From Cytophagales bacterium (lineage in GTDB: Bacteria > Bacteroidota > Bacteroidia > Cytophagales > Spirosomataceae), in NCBI GenBank assembly GCA_004292855.1, contig RDXN01000044.1, positions 1 through 64,000 of the forward strand: a stretch of DNA of 64,000 nt, read 5' to 3'. Positions 1-10,237 of this stretch are shown in pieces; positions within the stretch are counted from its first letter, which is position 1; every line of letters starts with the position of its first letter. Both the position numbers and the translations under genes were made by a program. Under the pieces are notes generated by a model. That model saw only the letters and a program-made list of their open reading frames with translations. It had not been told where the DNA came from and ran no database searches.

Positions 1-571
1 GACAGACAATGACAGCGTCAAGGGCCATAGTAAAGATAGATACAGAATGTCAAAGAACGGAAACTTACAATCAAATTCCGACTTGTGGGTAAACCTCACG
101 CCTATAGGCAGGGGGGCTTTTTTGTGGCTTGATTTTTGCCAATTATACCTTTGACTTAACCTGTCGAGATCCTTAGATAAAGTTTTTGTGTTTTTCCCGT
201 CCAGTCCGGTACTTTTATTGGATTTTCAAAAAAAATTTCGGTTTTCACCGAGACAGGCACTGTTTTTGCCTTGTTCTCAATAAATGTATCTACAGTAATT
301 AGAGTGTTGTAGAACAATTATCTATATCGCTTAGGCGAAGTCGGAGGTATGAATTGGGTCCTGAGGCTGTGACACGAAACGTACCCCGACTCGCCGGGCG
401 ACCTTTATTGTAAGTCACTTGCCCTTTAGATGCCTCTTGTATCGGGTAGTCACCCTCGCTAGCTTTTAATTTAGAGAAAAAAGCTAAACCCTTCCAATTC
501 GTTTGTCGTTAGCCTGAGAGAGATTCGAGTTTGGAGCGAATCTGCCTATCTTCGCCCCCCAAACAGACAAA
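1..571. other. Gene-free left edge, leader region of smpB
   Basis: I see no convincing coding sequence here. A short palindrome followed by G6CT6 at about 100-123 (gcctataggc, then ggggggctttttt) could be the terminator of a gene left of the window, but the stem is short. Positions 300-478 fold strongly and are listed separately. I looked for tmRNA (ssrA) because smpB follows, and found neither the tRNA-like ends nor a tag-coding stretch on either strand. Confidence 0.5.
300..478 (+). ncRNA. Possible structured RNA, family not recognised
   Basis: A 14-bp stem with two single-base bulges is formed by 334-349 (ggcg-a-agtcgg-a-ggta) and 382-395 (taccccgactcgcc), closing a 32-nt loop. It is followed by two smaller hairpins (gggcgac with gtc..gccc near 397-427, and gggt-agtc-accc near 444-456), then by tagctttt/aaaagcta near 462-487. 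Several consecutive helices in a non-coding stretch suggest a structured RNA or a leader of smpB. It does not match tmRNA, RNase P RNA or SRP RNA as I know them. 6S RNA has a similar length, but I could not form its closing stem. Strand is assumed from the direction of smpB. Confidence 0.3.
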
Positions 572-1033
572 ATGGCTTCTTCAACAATTACAAAGCAAGT
601 GGATATCCGCAACCGGCGGGCGTCGTTTGAATATAGCTTTTTAGAGACCTTTACAGCAGGCCTCGTGCTGTCTGGTACGGAGATCAAATCGATCCGGCAA
701 GGGAAAGCCAACTTAGCCGAAGCGTATTGCCTGTTCCTCAACGACGAGTTGTTTATTCGTAGCATGAACGTGTCGCCCTACACCGAGGGTACCTACAACA
801 ACCACGACCCCCTCCGCGACCGAAAGCTCCTGCTCACCAAACGCGAACTCCGCCGACTCACTGAAAAACTGAAAGATCAGGGCCTAACTATCGTGCCCGT
901 ACGGATGTATACCAGTGACCGGGGCTTCGTCAAAGTGGACATTGCCTTAGCCAAAGGAAAGAAACTCTACGACAAGCGCGACAGTATCAAAGAACGCGAC
1001 GTCTCGCGCGAGATGCAGCGGGAGCGGTATTAA
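572..1033 (+). CDS. smpB: SsrA-binding protein SmpB
   Basis: This 153-residue protein is the partner of tmRNA in trans-translation: it binds the tRNA-like domain and delivers it to stalled ribosomes. The sequence is full length for the family. It has the typical core, including NRRASFEY near residue 14, GLVLSGTEIKSIRQGKANL near residues 30-48 and the N-terminal side of the oligonucleotide-binding fold. The conserved basic C-terminal tail (GKKLYDKRDSIKERD, then REMQRERY) inserts in the empty mRNA channel. The ATG at 572 is chosen because the family alignment begins a few residues downstream and there is no better start. The gene stands alone: it converges tail to tail with the ATPase gene, only 3 bp away. 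tmRNA itself is not in the window. Confidence 0.96.
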   Translation: MASSTITKQVDIRNRRASFEYSFLETFTAGLVLSGTEIKSIRQGKANLAEAYCLFLNDELFIRSMNVSPYTEGTYNNHDPLRDRKLLLTKRELRRLTEKLKDQGLTIVPVRMYTSDRGFVKVDIALAKGKKLYDKRDSIKERDVSREMQRERY

Positions 1034-1036
1034 GTT

Positions 1037-2707
1037 CTAAGATTCTAGTAGAACACGTATTTTCTGTTTGAACCAAGAGGTTTTAGCCAATAGAGTTTTA
1101 GATATATTCTGCCGCTGAGGAAGTTCCTTACAATAATCTTTCATAGGCAATGATTTATAGAACGTTTCGAACTCGTTACTGTTCAGGCTAAGTTGGATCT
1201 GCCGGGCCTGATCCAGGTTTTCACTATTATTTAAGAAACGTTTTTGCAAAGCGGTGCCACTATACTCAGGCTCTTTGAAATAAGCGTAGCTTCCTCTGTT
1301 GGATACGATACCCAAGATAAGATCATCCTTTATAAGATTTTTTGATGCGGTAAGTTGTTCAATATAATGCGTGCGGTCAAAGTGGTTGCCACGTTCCTGA
1401 TGGTAAACCGATAAGTTGTCTGGGTGAAACAGATAATTTTCAATGCTGTAATACTCAAGGATTAAGAGCGTTGGAAATCTGCTTCGGAGTTGAGTAATAT
1501 CGTCATCACTCAAGAAATCTCTGTCCACGATTCCTTTATATTGACTTGTTTTCACTTTGTGGTAAACTGCATTCCGATCCCTCTCAGGGACGAACAGAGT
1601 TTTATGTATGCCCACCTGCCCGTAATAATCTTTATCATTTCGCTCAACAAAAACAATTTCATAACCTGTAAATAATTCTTCCAATAACTCCTTGCCTACA
1701 GCAATATCATATATGTCAGGATTGTCCTTCGGTTCAGGGAATCTTATTTGAGAAACGTCGAAATCAAGCAGATTTAAGTCAATGATGGAGGCTTGCTCTG
1801 ATTTCTGAGCATATTTGATAAAGCCGAGTGCATGAGAAGCCGTCCATAATTGTGAACTATCAGGAATCCAGGTCGTGACGATTTCTTCGAGCAGTTTCTC
1901 TTGTAAAGCAGTATTGAGGTGGCAATCCATTTCGTCGATGAATAGGATTGTATCTTCAAAATGCTTTTTTCTGACAATAAAATTGAGCAGAAGAATTACA
2001 ACTTGTTTTTCGCCATGACTAAGCAGGTCATAGTCTATTTTGGAATCGCCTTTCTTAAAAATGAGTTTCGCCGTTGAGTTTGGGGTAATATCCTGAAACT
2101 CAACAATTTGTATAGTTGTCTTTTCTGTTCCTCCAAAAATAGTGAGTAAGGAGTTATTCAAGGGAGCAATGAAATCCTGAAAAATTTTCAACACATCAGC
2201 CTGTTTCCCCTCAAAAATCGGTCTACGAATAGCGTTGTTTAATTCCTGAATATAAACCAACACATCATTGATAAAACGAGTGTCGTTTTCAATAAACGTT
2301 AATGGAGCATCATCATCAGTGCTGATTGCAGCTAAATTTGTAGTTGCTGTATTCTCGATTTTTGGAACAATTCGGATGCTGCTTCGCCCGATGAATCGCT
2401 TTGCTAACTCATGTCCTGGCACTATATCATAGAACACAGCTCTTTCAATGATCTGTCCACCTGCTAACTCAACCTTAACGAAGGGTGTGGTATCAGCCGA
2501 TTTGCGGTAGTAATCCAGAAAATTATTTCCATATAACAATGGCTTGGATTGCCCCTTACTCAGCCAGTCAAACGCATCGAACACAGATGACTTCCCTGAA
2601 CCATTAGAGCCAATCAGCAAGACAAGCTTCGAGGATTCGGGAATGGCTTCAATTTTAAGGTCTGTAAACCTTTTAAAATTGTTTAGATGAACGCTACTGA
2701 TTCTCAT
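1037..2707 (-). CDS. AAA ATPase fused to DUF4435 (TOPRIM-like), PARIS/OLD-like
   Basis: A protein of about 556 residues starting at MRISSVHLNNF; an ATG four codons upstream at 2719 is possible but the family begins at the later one. The N-terminal half is a RecF/SMC-type AAA_15-like ATPase: Walker A GSNGSGKSS at about 33-41, an ABC-like signature LSHGEKQ near 225 and Walker B ILFIDEMDCHLN near 255. From about residue 345 it resembles DUF4435: VFVER (acidic residue on strand 1), GIVDRDF (DxD-like) and EYYSIENYLF. DUF4435 is the TOPRIM-like nuclease domain of AriB, and an AAA_15 ATPase is AriA, so one chain carries both parts of the PARIS anti-phage system; OLD-family nucleases have the same logic. 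It lies 47 bp downstream of uvrA on the same strand and may be co-transcribed. Function in defence is inference. Confidence 0.75.
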   Translation of the reverse strand: MRISSVHLNNFKRFTDLKIEAIPESSKLVLLIGSNGSGKSSVFDAFDWLSKGQSKPLLYGNNFLDYYRKSADTTPFVKVELAGGQIIERAVFYDIVPGHELAKRFIGRSSIRIVPKIENTATTNLAAISTDDDAPLTFIENDTRFINDVLVYIQELNNAIRRPIFEGKQADVLKIFQDFIAPLNNSLLTIFGGTEKTTIQIVEFQDITPNSTAKLIFKKGDSKIDYDLLSHGEKQVVILLLNFIVRKKHFEDTILFIDEMDCHLNTALQEKLLEEIVTTWIPDSSQLWTASHALGFIKYAQKSEQASIIDLNLLDFDVSQIRFPEPKDNPDIYDIAVGKELLEELFTGYEIVFVERNDKDYYGQVGIHKTLFVPERDRNAVYHKVKTSQYKGIVDRDFLSDDDITQLRSRFPTLLILEYYSIENYLFHPDNLSVYHQERGNHFDRTHYIEQLTASKNLIKDDLILGIVSNRGSYAYFKEPEYSGTALQKRFLNNSENLDQARQIQLSLNSNEFETFYKSLPMKDYCKELPQRQNISKTLLAKTSWFKQKIRVLLES

Positions 2708-2754
2708 ACAAATTGGCATTTGGTCACTAAAGATAACGATAGGGCTGATACAAT

Positions 2755-5676
2755 TTACCCCAACTCCATTGCCAGAAACTTCCCGGTATAACTACCCTTC
2801 ACCTTTGCCACCTTTTCAGGCGTGCCCTCGGCGATGATTTGCCCGCCCTTATTGCCGCCTTCGGGGCCGAGGTCGATGAGGTGATCCGAGACCTTGATTA
2901 CATCGAGATTGTGCTCAATGATGAGTACGGTGTTGCCTCGGTTGGCCAGTTTGTTCAGTACGTCGAGCAGGTGGGCAATGTCCTGGAAGTGTAGCCCGGT
3001 GGTTGGCTCATCCAGAATGTACATCGTTTGGCCGGTATCTTTTTTGGATAGCTCCTCGGCCAATTTCACGCGCTGGGCCTCGCCCCCGGAGAGGGTTGTA
3101 GCGTGTTGCCCCAATGTGATGTAGCCCAGACCCACGTCGTTCAGAGTGGACACTTTGCGGAGTATTTTGGGTTGCGCATCGAAGAAATCAAGGGCTTGCT
3201 CCACGGTCATATCGAGAACGTCGGCGATGGATTTGCCTTTGAAGCGAACTTCGAGCGTTTCGCGGTTGAACCGCTTGCCTTTGCAGCTTTCGCAGGCCAC
3301 GTGAACGTCGGGCAGGAACTCCATCTCGATCTTTTTCATGCCCGCGCCTTCGCACTCCTCACAACGTCCCCCTTTCACATTGAACGAGAAACGACCGGGC
3401 TTGTACCCCCGAATTTTGGCTTCGGGCAACTCGGCAAACAACGCCCGAATCTCCGAGAACATGCCCGTGTAGGTAGCTGGGTTTGAGCGGGGTGTCCGGC
3501 CAATTGGCGACTGATCGACCTCGATCACCTTGTCCAGATGCTCCAGCCCTTCGACTGATTTGTGGGCCAACGCGTCGCGCTTCGACTTGTAAAAATGCTT
3601 GTTCAGCACCGGAAACAGTGTCTCGTGAATCAGCGACGACTTGCCCGATCCCGACACGCCCGTGATCGAAATCATCTTACCCAATGGCAGTTTGAGCGTG
3701 ACGTTCTTGAGATTGTGGCCCGTTGCTCCTTTGATAATTAAGAACTTGCCGTTGCCTTTGCGTCGTTCGGCGGGCACCTCGATATTTCGCCGACCGCTGA
3801 GATAATCGGCAGTGGTGCCGCCTTTGCGGATAAAATCGTCGGGGGTGCCGTGTCCTACTACCTGCCCACCATGCCGACCCGCACCGGGGCCAATGTCGAG
3901 AATGTAGTCGGATTCGAGCATCATGTCTTTGTCGTGCTCAACTACTAGCACCGTGTTGCCCAAATCGCGCAGATTCTTGAGCGACTCGATGAGCTTGACG
4001 TTGTCGCGTTGGTGCAGGCCGATGCTCGGTTCGTCCATGATGTACAGAACGCCTACCAACTGCGTACCAATTTGCGTGGCTAATCGAATACGTTGAGCCT
4101 CGCCCCCTGACAATGTCTTGAGTGGTCGGTCGAGGGTGAGGTAGTCCAGGCCAATATCAAGCAGGAAGCCAATGCGCTTCCGAATCTCTTTCAGGACCTC
4201 TTTTGCAATCACGTTCTGCCGGTTGCTCAGGCGGCTTTCCAGATCAACCGTCCACGCCGACAGCTCCGAAATGTCCATTTGGGCGAGTTCGGCGATGTTT
4301 TTCTGGTCAATTTTGAAATACAACGACTCCTTTTTCAGCCGCGCTCCGTTGCACTCCGGGCAGGGGTTAATGACCATAAAGTCGCGTAGCCAGTCCTGAA
4401 TTTTCTCAGAACCGCTTTCCTGCTGCTTTTTGAGGAAGTTGATGATTCCCTCGAACTTAAAATTATAATAATCCTGCCCCGGATTTTTTTTAGAGGGCAT
4501 TACTGCTTCTTCGTCCGTGCCGTGCAAGAGGGCATGGAGCAGATCAGGGGGATATTTTTCAATGGGGGAGGTGAGGCTCAATTTGTACTTTTTCAGAATG
4601 ACCTCAATCTCCTTGAAAAACCACAACTCGCGGTACTCGCCCAGCGGGGCAATGGCTCCCCGGCTCACACTCAGCTTCTTATCGGGAATAACAGAATCTT
4701 CGGTGATCTCCTCCACCTTGCCCAAACCCTGACAGGTAGGGCACCAGCCGTAGGGCGAGTTGAACGAAAACGAATTGGGCGAAGGCTCATCGTAACTGAT
4801 GCCCGATTCGGGGTCCATCAGGTTTTGCGAGAAATAAACCAGCCTAGCATCATCGCCCGCGCCCACGAGCACCTGCATGGCTCCTTTTCCCTGCTTTAGC
4901 GTGGTTTGCACCGACTGACTCAGCCGGAAGCGCGACTGTCCGTCGCCAGCATCATCGCGTTTGGGCACGAGCCGGTCGATTACAATCTCGATGTCGTGAA
5001 TCTTGTACCGGTCCAACTGCATTTTGGGTACGATCTCCTGCACCACCCCATCGACCCGAACTTTGGTGTACCCAAGTTTGGCCACCTGCACGAACAACTC
5101 GCGGTAGTGTCCCTTGCGACCCCGTACAATGGGGGCGAGCAGGGTCAATTTTTGCCCGTCGTACTGCTCAATAATGGTGTCGATAATCTGATCCTGCGAT
5201 TGCCGCTCCATCTTGCGCCCCGTTAGATATGAATACGCATCGCCCGCACGGGCGTAGAGAAGCCGCAGAAAATCGTAAATCTCGGTGGTTGTGCCGACGG
5301 TAGAGCGGGGGTTCTTGGAGGTGGTTTTCTGCTCAATAGAAATTACCGGGCTAAGTCCATTGATCTTGTCGACGTCGGGGCGTTCCATGTCGCCTAAAAA
5401 CGAGCGGGCATAGGCCGAAAAGCTTTCCATGTACCGCCGTTGGCCTTCGGCGTAAATTGTATCGAACGCCAGCGACGATTTGCCGCTACCACTAATGCCC
5501 GTTACCACCACCAGCTTATTGCGGGGAATTGTAACGTCGATATTCTTTAAATTATGTTCGCGGGCACCAAGCACGTCGATCTGCTCGTAGCCGGTGAGGT
5601 CAATATCATTCAGGCGTTGCGCGGGTTGGGGAGCCGGTGCAATCGCTACAGTTGAGTCAGTCACGTTGTTGTTCAA
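2755..5676 (-). CDS. uvrA: Excinuclease ABC subunit A
   Basis: UvrA (973 residues) is the damage-recognition ATPase of nucleotide excision repair; it loads UvrB on lesions. Two ABC modules are visible: Walker [10 protein letters not shown] at residues 60-68 and GVSGSGKSS about two thirds along. Each has its LSGGEAQR signature and a Walker B ([11 protein letters not shown] and [11 protein letters not shown]). Zinc-binding pairs are CPTC/CPEC in the first half and CEEC/CESC in the second. The cysteine pair that some UvrA proteins carry just after the first Walker region is replaced here by [12 protein letters not shown]. The N-terminus has about 30 extra, Pro/Ala-rich residues before the conserved [13 protein letters not shown]. 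The ATPase-DUF4435 gene follows 47 bp downstream. The ATP-grasp gene lies about 65 bp upstream on the same strand. Confidence 0.97.
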   Translation of the reverse strand: MNNNVTDSTVAIAPAPQPAQRLNDIDLTGYEQIDVLGAREHNLKNIDVTIPRNKLVVVTGISGSGKSSLAFDTIYAEGQRRYMESFSAYARSFLGDMERPDVDKINGLSPVISIEQKTTSKNPRSTVGTTTEIYDFLRLLYARAGDAYSYLTGRKMERQSQDQIIDTIIEQYDGQKLTLLAPIVRGRKGHYRELFVQVAKLGYTKVRVDGVVQEIVPKMQLDRYKIHDIEIVIDRLVPKRDDAGDGQSRFRLSQSVQTTLKQGKGAMQVLVGAGDDARLVYFSQNLMDPESGISYDEPSPNSFSFNSPYGWCPTCQGLGKVEEITEDSVIPDKKLSVSRGAIAPLGEYRELWFFKEIEVILKKYKLSLTSPIEKYPPDLLHALLHGTDEEAVMPSKKNPGQDYYNFKFEGIINFLKKQQESGSEKIQDWLRDFMVINPCPECNGARLKKESLYFKIDQKNIAELAQMDISELSAWTVDLESRLSNRQNVIAKEVLKEIRKRIGFLLDIGLDYLTLDRPLKTLSGGEAQRIRLATQIGTQLVGVLYIMDEPSIGLHQRDNVKLIESLKNLRDLGNTVLVVEHDKDMMLESDYILDIGPGAGRHGGQVVGHGTPDDFIRKGGTTADYLSGRRNIEVPAERRKGNGKFLIIKGATGHNLKNVTLKLPLGKMISITGVSGSGKSSLIHETLFPVLNKHFYKSKRDALAHKSVEGLEHLDKVIEVDQSPIGRTPRSNPATYTGMFSEIRALFAELPEAKIRGYKPGRFSFNVKGGRCEECEGAGMKKIEMEFLPDVHVACESCKGKRFNRETLEVRFKGKSIADVLDMTVEQALDFFDAQPKILRKVSTLNDVGLGYITLGQHATTLSGGEAQRVKLAEELSKKDTGQTMYILDEPTTGLHFQDIAHLLDVLNKLANRGNTVLIIEHNLDVIKVSDHLIDLGPEGGNKGGQIIAEGTPEKVAKVKGSYTGKFLAMELG

Positions 5677-5740
5677 AAACCGATTGGCTTATTCTAGAGA
5701 ACAACGCAAAAAGGGGCAGGCTTGGTTTCCCGAAATCTGA

Positions 5741-6952
5741 TTAACTCGTTGGCTTGTCGGGTACGGGGGCAGAGGCATGAAACTCGGCGTAGATGCGGTG
5801 CATGTAGTCGTCGAGGAGGTTGAGGACGCGTTCGCGATTGTCTGACTGTACAATTAGCCCCACGTGGTACTCCTTGTTGATGCGCCAACAGATTTCGTCT
5901 TCGGCAAATACGGTCAAGTCGGGCCATTGCTGCCGGGCGAGGGAGACAATCAACCCAGCGTAATTGTGTTTCTCTTCGGGCAAGTGGTAAGGTTTTCCCA
6001 GGGCCACGGCGTGTTCGAGTTTGGCCCATTCGGCCCAGAGGTTGATACCCGACGAGGCCTCGACCAACTCGGCGATGTGCGCGCCCCCTACGCGTGAGGC
6101 CGTTTCCAGAAAATAAAACTCCCCATCATGGTCGCCCTTGATAAACTCGGCGTGTGAGGCACTGTGCCGCATTCCGAAGGCCCGCATTACGGCATCGTTC
6201 ATGTGCCGCAGGGCAGTGGTATCGGGCGCGTCGAACGGTAGGATGCCTGTGCGGAATACTCCCCCGCCGTGCGCTACTTCCATCGGCGTAGCCAGATACT
6301 GACTTGCCCGTGTGAACACCGCATGGCCATTTACCGACAACGAATCGACGTGGTAAACTTTACCGGGTTTGAACTGCTCGATCAGGTAATTCTGGCGGTT
6401 TTCGCCTAAGCCATGAATCACCTCCCAGGCTTCGTCGAGCGAATCGACGCGCCGGATGCCGGTGGTTGAAGCCTCGGAGCGGGGCTTAATGAGCCAGGGG
6501 CCTTCATTGGTTTGCAGGAAGTGCGTGATGGTCTCGTCGTGGAAAAGCGGGCTGAACCCCGGCACACGAATGCCCTCCGAAGCGGCCCGCATTCGCATGG
6601 CAAGTTTGTCGCGGAAAAACCGGGCTGTTGTTTGGCCCATGCCCGGAATGCGGAACGTCTCGCGGACGAGTGCGCCTTTTTCCACGTCAAAATCGTCCAG
6701 AGCCACTACCCGGTCGATCCGGCGCGACCGCATGGCGTGGGCAAGACCGGCCAGCATCTTGTCGTGATTTTCGCTGTCGTTGTTCTCGTTTGGGAGGTAA
6801 AAAACTTCGTCGATGCACTCGTACGGCCACGGTTTGTCGGCCAGTTTTTCGACGGTGAGCAGGTACACCGTGTTGCCAAGCTCTTTGCAGGCCCGCATAA
6901 ATGCCTCACCTTTGAAATAGGTCGAAATGCAGAGGAACGACAGGTTTGTCAT
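5741..6952 (-). CDS. ATP-grasp domain protein (carboxylate-amine ligase type)
   Basis: About 403 residues when started at MTNLSFLCISTY; the open frame begins 20 codons upstream at 7012 but those residues look non-coding and would crowd the divergent permease promoter. The ATP-grasp core is visible: RDKLAMRMRAASEGI in the pre-grasp/A region, the lysine of WLIKPRSEASTTGIR, the LIEQF hinge and a metal-binding FLETASRVGGAH near the end. Proteins of this class join a carboxylate to an amine or thiol through an acyl phosphate. The substrate cannot be read from the sequence. It sits upstream of uvrA on the same strand and could share its transcript. It is divergent from the permease gene with about 140 bp between the starts, which must hold both promoters. 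Confidence 0.75.
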   Translation of the reverse strand: MTNLSFLCISTYFKGEAFMRACKELGNTVYLLTVEKLADKPWPYECIDEVFYLPNENNDSENHDKMLAGLAHAMRSRRIDRVVALDDFDVEKGALVRETFRIPGMGQTTARFFRDKLAMRMRAASEGIRVPGFSPLFHDETITHFLQTNEGPWLIKPRSEASTTGIRRVDSLDEAWEVIHGLGENRQNYLIEQFKPGKVYHVDSLSVNGHAVFTRASQYLATPMEVAHGGGVFRTGILPFDAPDTTALRHMNDAVMRAFGMRHSASHAEFIKGDHDGEFYFLETASRVGGAHIAELVEASSGINLWAEWAKLEHAVALGKPYHLPEEKHNYAGLIVSLARQQWPDLTVFAEDEICWRINKEYHVGLIVQSDNRERVLNLLDDYMHRIYAEFHASAPVPDKPTS

Positions 6953-7092
6953 GGGGGACGGGTTGATGATTCGTAGCCGAAAGTACAACGCGAGAACCGG
7001 AAAAGCCAACATTCGGGCTTAATCGCGGTCAACTAGGAGTAGAATTGTGTTGGGGGCGATTTCGCATGGTAGTGTATTTACCGTACGTACTT

Positions 7093-8538
7093 ATGCAAGA
7101 CCCACTACTTATCTTATTTGTTGGCGTCGTGATTGTCGTTGGCGGCATCATTGGCCTGAAACTCCATCCGTTTTTAGCGTTGCTGCTGGCCGCGTTGGTG
7201 GTTGCCTTATTGACCCCCGTTGCCGCCGTTGAGCAGTTTTATCTGGCCAAGGGCACAGCCGCCCCCGAAGCCCTAAAACTGGCCCATAAAAGTATTGGCG
7301 AACGAATCGCCACCGAGTTTGGCAACACCTGCGCCAAAATCGGCATCCTGATCGCGATGGCGGCTATTATCGGCAAATCCATGCTCGACAGCGGAGCCGC
7401 CGAACGGATTATTCGGGCCATGTTGAAGGTGACGGGCCAGAAAAACGCGCCGGTTGGGTTTATTTTGAGTAGTTTCTTTCTTACAATCCCGGTCTTCGTC
7501 GATACGGTTATTTTCCTGATGATGCCGCTTGCCAAAGCCATGAGTATGCGATTGGGCAAGAACTACCTGCTATTGGCCCTGTCGGTGATTGCGGGGGGCG
7601 TGATGGCTAATTCCTACGTGCCACCCTCGCCCGGTCCGCTGTTTCTGGTGGGTGCATTGAACGTGCCGATTGGCCTGATGATGGTGTGCGGAACGTTGTT
7701 GGGGCTGTGTACGATCACGGTCGGGTATTTTATAGCTCGTTGGCTCAACCATAAATTTCCCATCCCCCTCCGCGACGCTCCCGATGCCCGACTCGAAGAC
7801 ATTGCCGCCATCGCCAACAAAGACAATAAAGAATTGCCCGCGCTGGGTTGGTCGTTGCTCCCGGCGGTGTTTCCGCTCGTAACGATCTGCATCCGCTCGG
7901 CGGTGGAAGCGTTTGGGAATCTGAAAAACGGCCTGACTTCGTCGGAATTCCTGAATGGTATTCTGGACGTTGTTTTGTTCTTAGGCGATAAAAACATCGC
8001 CCTGCTGATGGGCGGCATCTTCGCGTTGGGCGTGCTGGCCCGCCAGAAAAAAACGAAGAAAGAAGCACTCACGGCCTTTGTGCAAACGGCCCTGATGAGT
8101 GGGGGCGGCATTATTCTGATTACGGCAGCGGGTGGGGCTTTCGGTGGGATGTTACAGCAGTCAGGCATCAGCCAACGCATTGCCGAACTCACCAAAGATT
8201 ACCAGATGGCCCTGATTCCGCTGGCGTTTCTGATTACGGCTATCGTCCGCACGGCGCAGGGATCGGCAACGGTGGCCCTGATTACAGCGTCGGGCATTTT
8301 GGCGGGGATGGCGCAGAACGCCAACCTCAGTTTTCATCCGGTGTATCTGTGTTTGGCCATTGGCAGTGGGGCCAAACTGATTCCGTGGATGAACGATGCG
8401 GGCTTCTGGATTATGTGCAAAACCAGCAACCTCACCGAGCGCGAAGCTCTCCAAACCATTGCTCCCATGCAAAGCCTCATGGGCCTGACAGGGTTGGTGT
8501 TGACCATGATCGCGGCTGCGGTATTTCCAATGGTATAA
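7093..8538 (+). CDS. GntP-family permease, likely for hexarates
   Basis: A very hydrophobic protein of about 481 residues with some 12 membrane segments, of the gluconate:proton symporter (GntP) family. Recognisable features are the N-terminal [19 protein letters not shown], the central [21 protein letters not shown] and [20 protein letters not shown], and [18 protein letters not shown] near the end. I start at MQDPLLILF (7093) because the longer frame from 7045 adds polar residues not seen in the family; 7066 is another option. The stop codon overlaps the garD start (TAATG), so the two are translationally coupled. This makes galactarate/glucarate the probable substrate rather than gluconate. 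That substrate is inferred from context only. Confidence 0.88.
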   Translation: MQDPLLILFVGVVIVVGGIIGLKLHPFLALLLAALVVALLTPVAAVEQFYLAKGTAAPEALKLAHKSIGERIATEFGNTCAKIGILIAMAAIIGKSMLDSGAAERIIRAMLKVTGQKNAPVGFILSSFFLTIPVFVDTVIFLMMPLAKAMSMRLGKNYLLLALSVIAGGVMANSYVPPSPGPLFLVGALNVPIGLMMVCGTLLGLCTITVGYFIARWLNHKFPIPLRDAPDARLEDIAAIANKDNKELPALGWSLLPAVFPLVTICIRSAVEAFGNLKNGLTSSEFLNGILDVVLFLGDKNIALLMGGIFALGVLARQKKTKKEALTAFVQTALMSGGGIILITAAGGAFGGMLQQSGISQRIAELTKDYQMALIPLAFLITAIVRTAQGSATVALITASGILAGMAQNANLSFHPVYLCLAIGSGAKLIPWMNDAGFWIMCKTSNLTEREALQTIAPMQSLMGLTGLVLTMIAAAVFPMV

Positions 8539-10061
8539 TGACAACCCTAATTCAAACATCTCCGCTCGATAATGTGGGCATCGTTGCCAACCCGCAGGGG
8601 CTGGAAAAGGGGACGATCATTTCAGATCAAATTACGCTCTCAGAATATATTCCGATGGGCCACAAAGTTGCCCTGACCGACCTGACCGAGGGCGAGGCCG
8701 TGATCCGCTACGGCCATACCATTGGCTACGCTGACAAACGTATTCAAAAAGGAGCGTGGGTCAACGAACGCAACATCCGACTGCCGGAACCGCCCACGCT
8801 GGACGCCATTTCGTATACTCAAAAACCGATCCAGGTCATTGAAAAACTTGAGGGTTACACCTTTAAGGGCTACCGAAATTCCGATGGGAGTGTGGGCACC
8901 AAAAACGTGCTGGGCATCACAACAAGTGTGCAGTGTGTGGCTGGCATTACGGATTTCATTTGCCAGAAAATCCGTCGGGAGTTGCTGCCACTTTACCCGA
9001 ACGTCGATGAGGTGGTGGCCTTCAACCACAGCTACGGTTGCGGCATCGCTATCGACGCACCGGCAGCCATCATCCCGATTCGGACCATTCAGCACATCGC
9101 GCAGAATCCCAATTTTGGGGGCGAAATCATGATTGTCGGACTGGGGTGCGAGAAACTCCGCCCCGAACGGCTGTTGCCAAACGGCCGGGATGCCGCCGAA
9201 TCGTCCATCACCTATTTACAAGACGAAGCCTTTGAGGGCTTTGGCGATATGGTGGCCGGTATTATGCAAACCGCCGAACGGCATTTACAGAAATTAAATC
9301 AACGCCAACGCACCACCTGCCCGGCGTCGGAGCTAGTAGTGGGGATGCAGTGCGGGGGCAGCGATGCGTTTTCGGGACTAACAGGAAATCCGGTGTCGGG
9401 CTTCGCGGCTGACCTGATTGTGCGGGCGGGTGGCACGGTGTTTTTCTCGGAGGTAACGGAGGTGCGCGATGCCATCCATCTGCTTGTGCCCCGTGCCGCC
9501 GACGAGACGGTGGCGCAGGCCCTGAAAGACGAAATGGCCTGGTATGATGCCTATTTGCAACAGGGCCGCGCCGACCGGTCGGCCAATACCACCCCCGGAA
9601 ACAAAGGCGGTGGCCTGAGTACGATTGTCGAAAAGGCTCTTGGGTCGGTGGTGAAGTCGGGCACGAGTCCGATTGTCGACATGGTGGCACCGGGGGAAAA
9701 AGTACGAAAACGAGGCCTGAATTTCGTGGCTACGCCCGCGAGTGATTTTGTGTGTGGTACCTTGCAATTGGCTGCGGGTATGAACCTGCACGTGTTTATT
9801 ACGGGGCGTGGCACACCGTACGGCCTCAACATGGTCCCAGTTATCAAGGTCAGTTCGAACACAAAACTAAGCCAACGCTGGCACGACCTGATCGACTTCG
9901 ACGCGGGGCCGGTAGCCTTCGGGCATAAAACAATTGAAGAAATGGGTTGGGAGCTGTTTCACCTCATGCTCGACGTAGCCAGCGGCACCCGGCAGGTAGC
10001 CACCGATAAATTGGGCCTTTACAATGATCTGGTGCTCTTTAATCCCGGCCCGCTGACGTAA
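8538..10061 (+). CDS. garD: Galactarate dehydratase
   Basis: This 507-residue UxaA/GarD-family lyase dehydrates galactarate (EC 4.2.1.42) to 5-dehydro-4-deoxyglucarate. The match to GarD rather than to altronate dehydratase is strong along the full length: [12 protein letters not shown] in the N-terminal SAF domain, [67 protein letters not shown] and [10 protein letters not shown]. The conserved cysteines of the GCG and QCGGSD motifs are present. The start is the ATG overlapping the permease stop; an upstream open frame from 8349 lies inside the permease and is not used. gudD follows after a 31-bp-arm inverted repeat. Both dehydratases yield the same product, which kdgD then uses. Confidence 0.95.
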   Translation: MTTLIQTSPLDNVGIVANPQGLEKGTIISDQITLSEYIPMGHKVALTDLTEGEAVIRYGHTIGYADKRIQKGAWVNERNIRLPEPPTLDAISYTQKPIQVIEKLEGYTFKGYRNSDGSVGTKNVLGITTSVQCVAGITDFICQKIRRELLPLYPNVDEVVAFNHSYGCGIAIDAPAAIIPIRTIQHIAQNPNFGGEIMIVGLGCEKLRPERLLPNGRDAAESSITYLQDEAFEGFGDMVAGIMQTAERHLQKLNQRQRTTCPASELVVGMQCGGSDAFSGLTGNPVSGFAADLIVRAGGTVFFSEVTEVRDAIHLLVPRAADETVAQALKDEMAWYDAYLQQGRADRSANTTPGNKGGGLSTIVEKALGSVVKSGTSPIVDMVAPGEKVRKRGLNFVATPASDFVCGTLQLAAGMNLHVFITGRGTPYGLNMVPVIKVSSNTKLSQRWHDLIDFDAGPVAFGHKTIEEMGWELFHLMLDVASGTRQVATDKLGLYNDLVLFNPGPLT

Positions 10062-10104
10062 AATTAATTGCTTGCAGACTGGTTTAGATTTTTGTTGGGT
10101 GCAG

Positions 10105-10199
10105 ACGTTTGTCATCCCGAGGTACGAGGGATCTACTCAGACAATATTCAAGTTGACTATATGCAAACTAGATCCCTCGTACCTCGGGATGACAAACGT
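10105..10199. repeat. Intergenic inverted repeat, REP-like (copy 1)
   Basis: Perfect 31-bp arms at 10105-10135 and 10169-10199 flank a 33-nt loop. The arm contains TTTGTCATCCCGA, six variable bases (ggtacg) and AGGGATCTA. A second element with the same core but different variable bases is at 61165-61255. It separates garD from gudD, so the transcript would carry a very stable hairpin at this point, possibly setting relative expression. No transposase is adjacent. Confidence 0.9.
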
Positions 10200-10237
10200 A
10201 CCCAATCAGCTTGCACAACCATAGAGGACTAAGCAGA

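Noticed and set aside
1-571. tmRNA gene beside smpB
   Set aside because: No tRNA-Ala-like ends with TTCGA-type T loop, no tag-coding stretch ending in Ala-Ala on either strand.
10105-10199. Ordinary rho-independent terminator after garD
   Set aside because: The stem has no T run on either side, and the same core occurs elsewhere as a repeat; gudD and kdgD beyond it belong to the same pathway.
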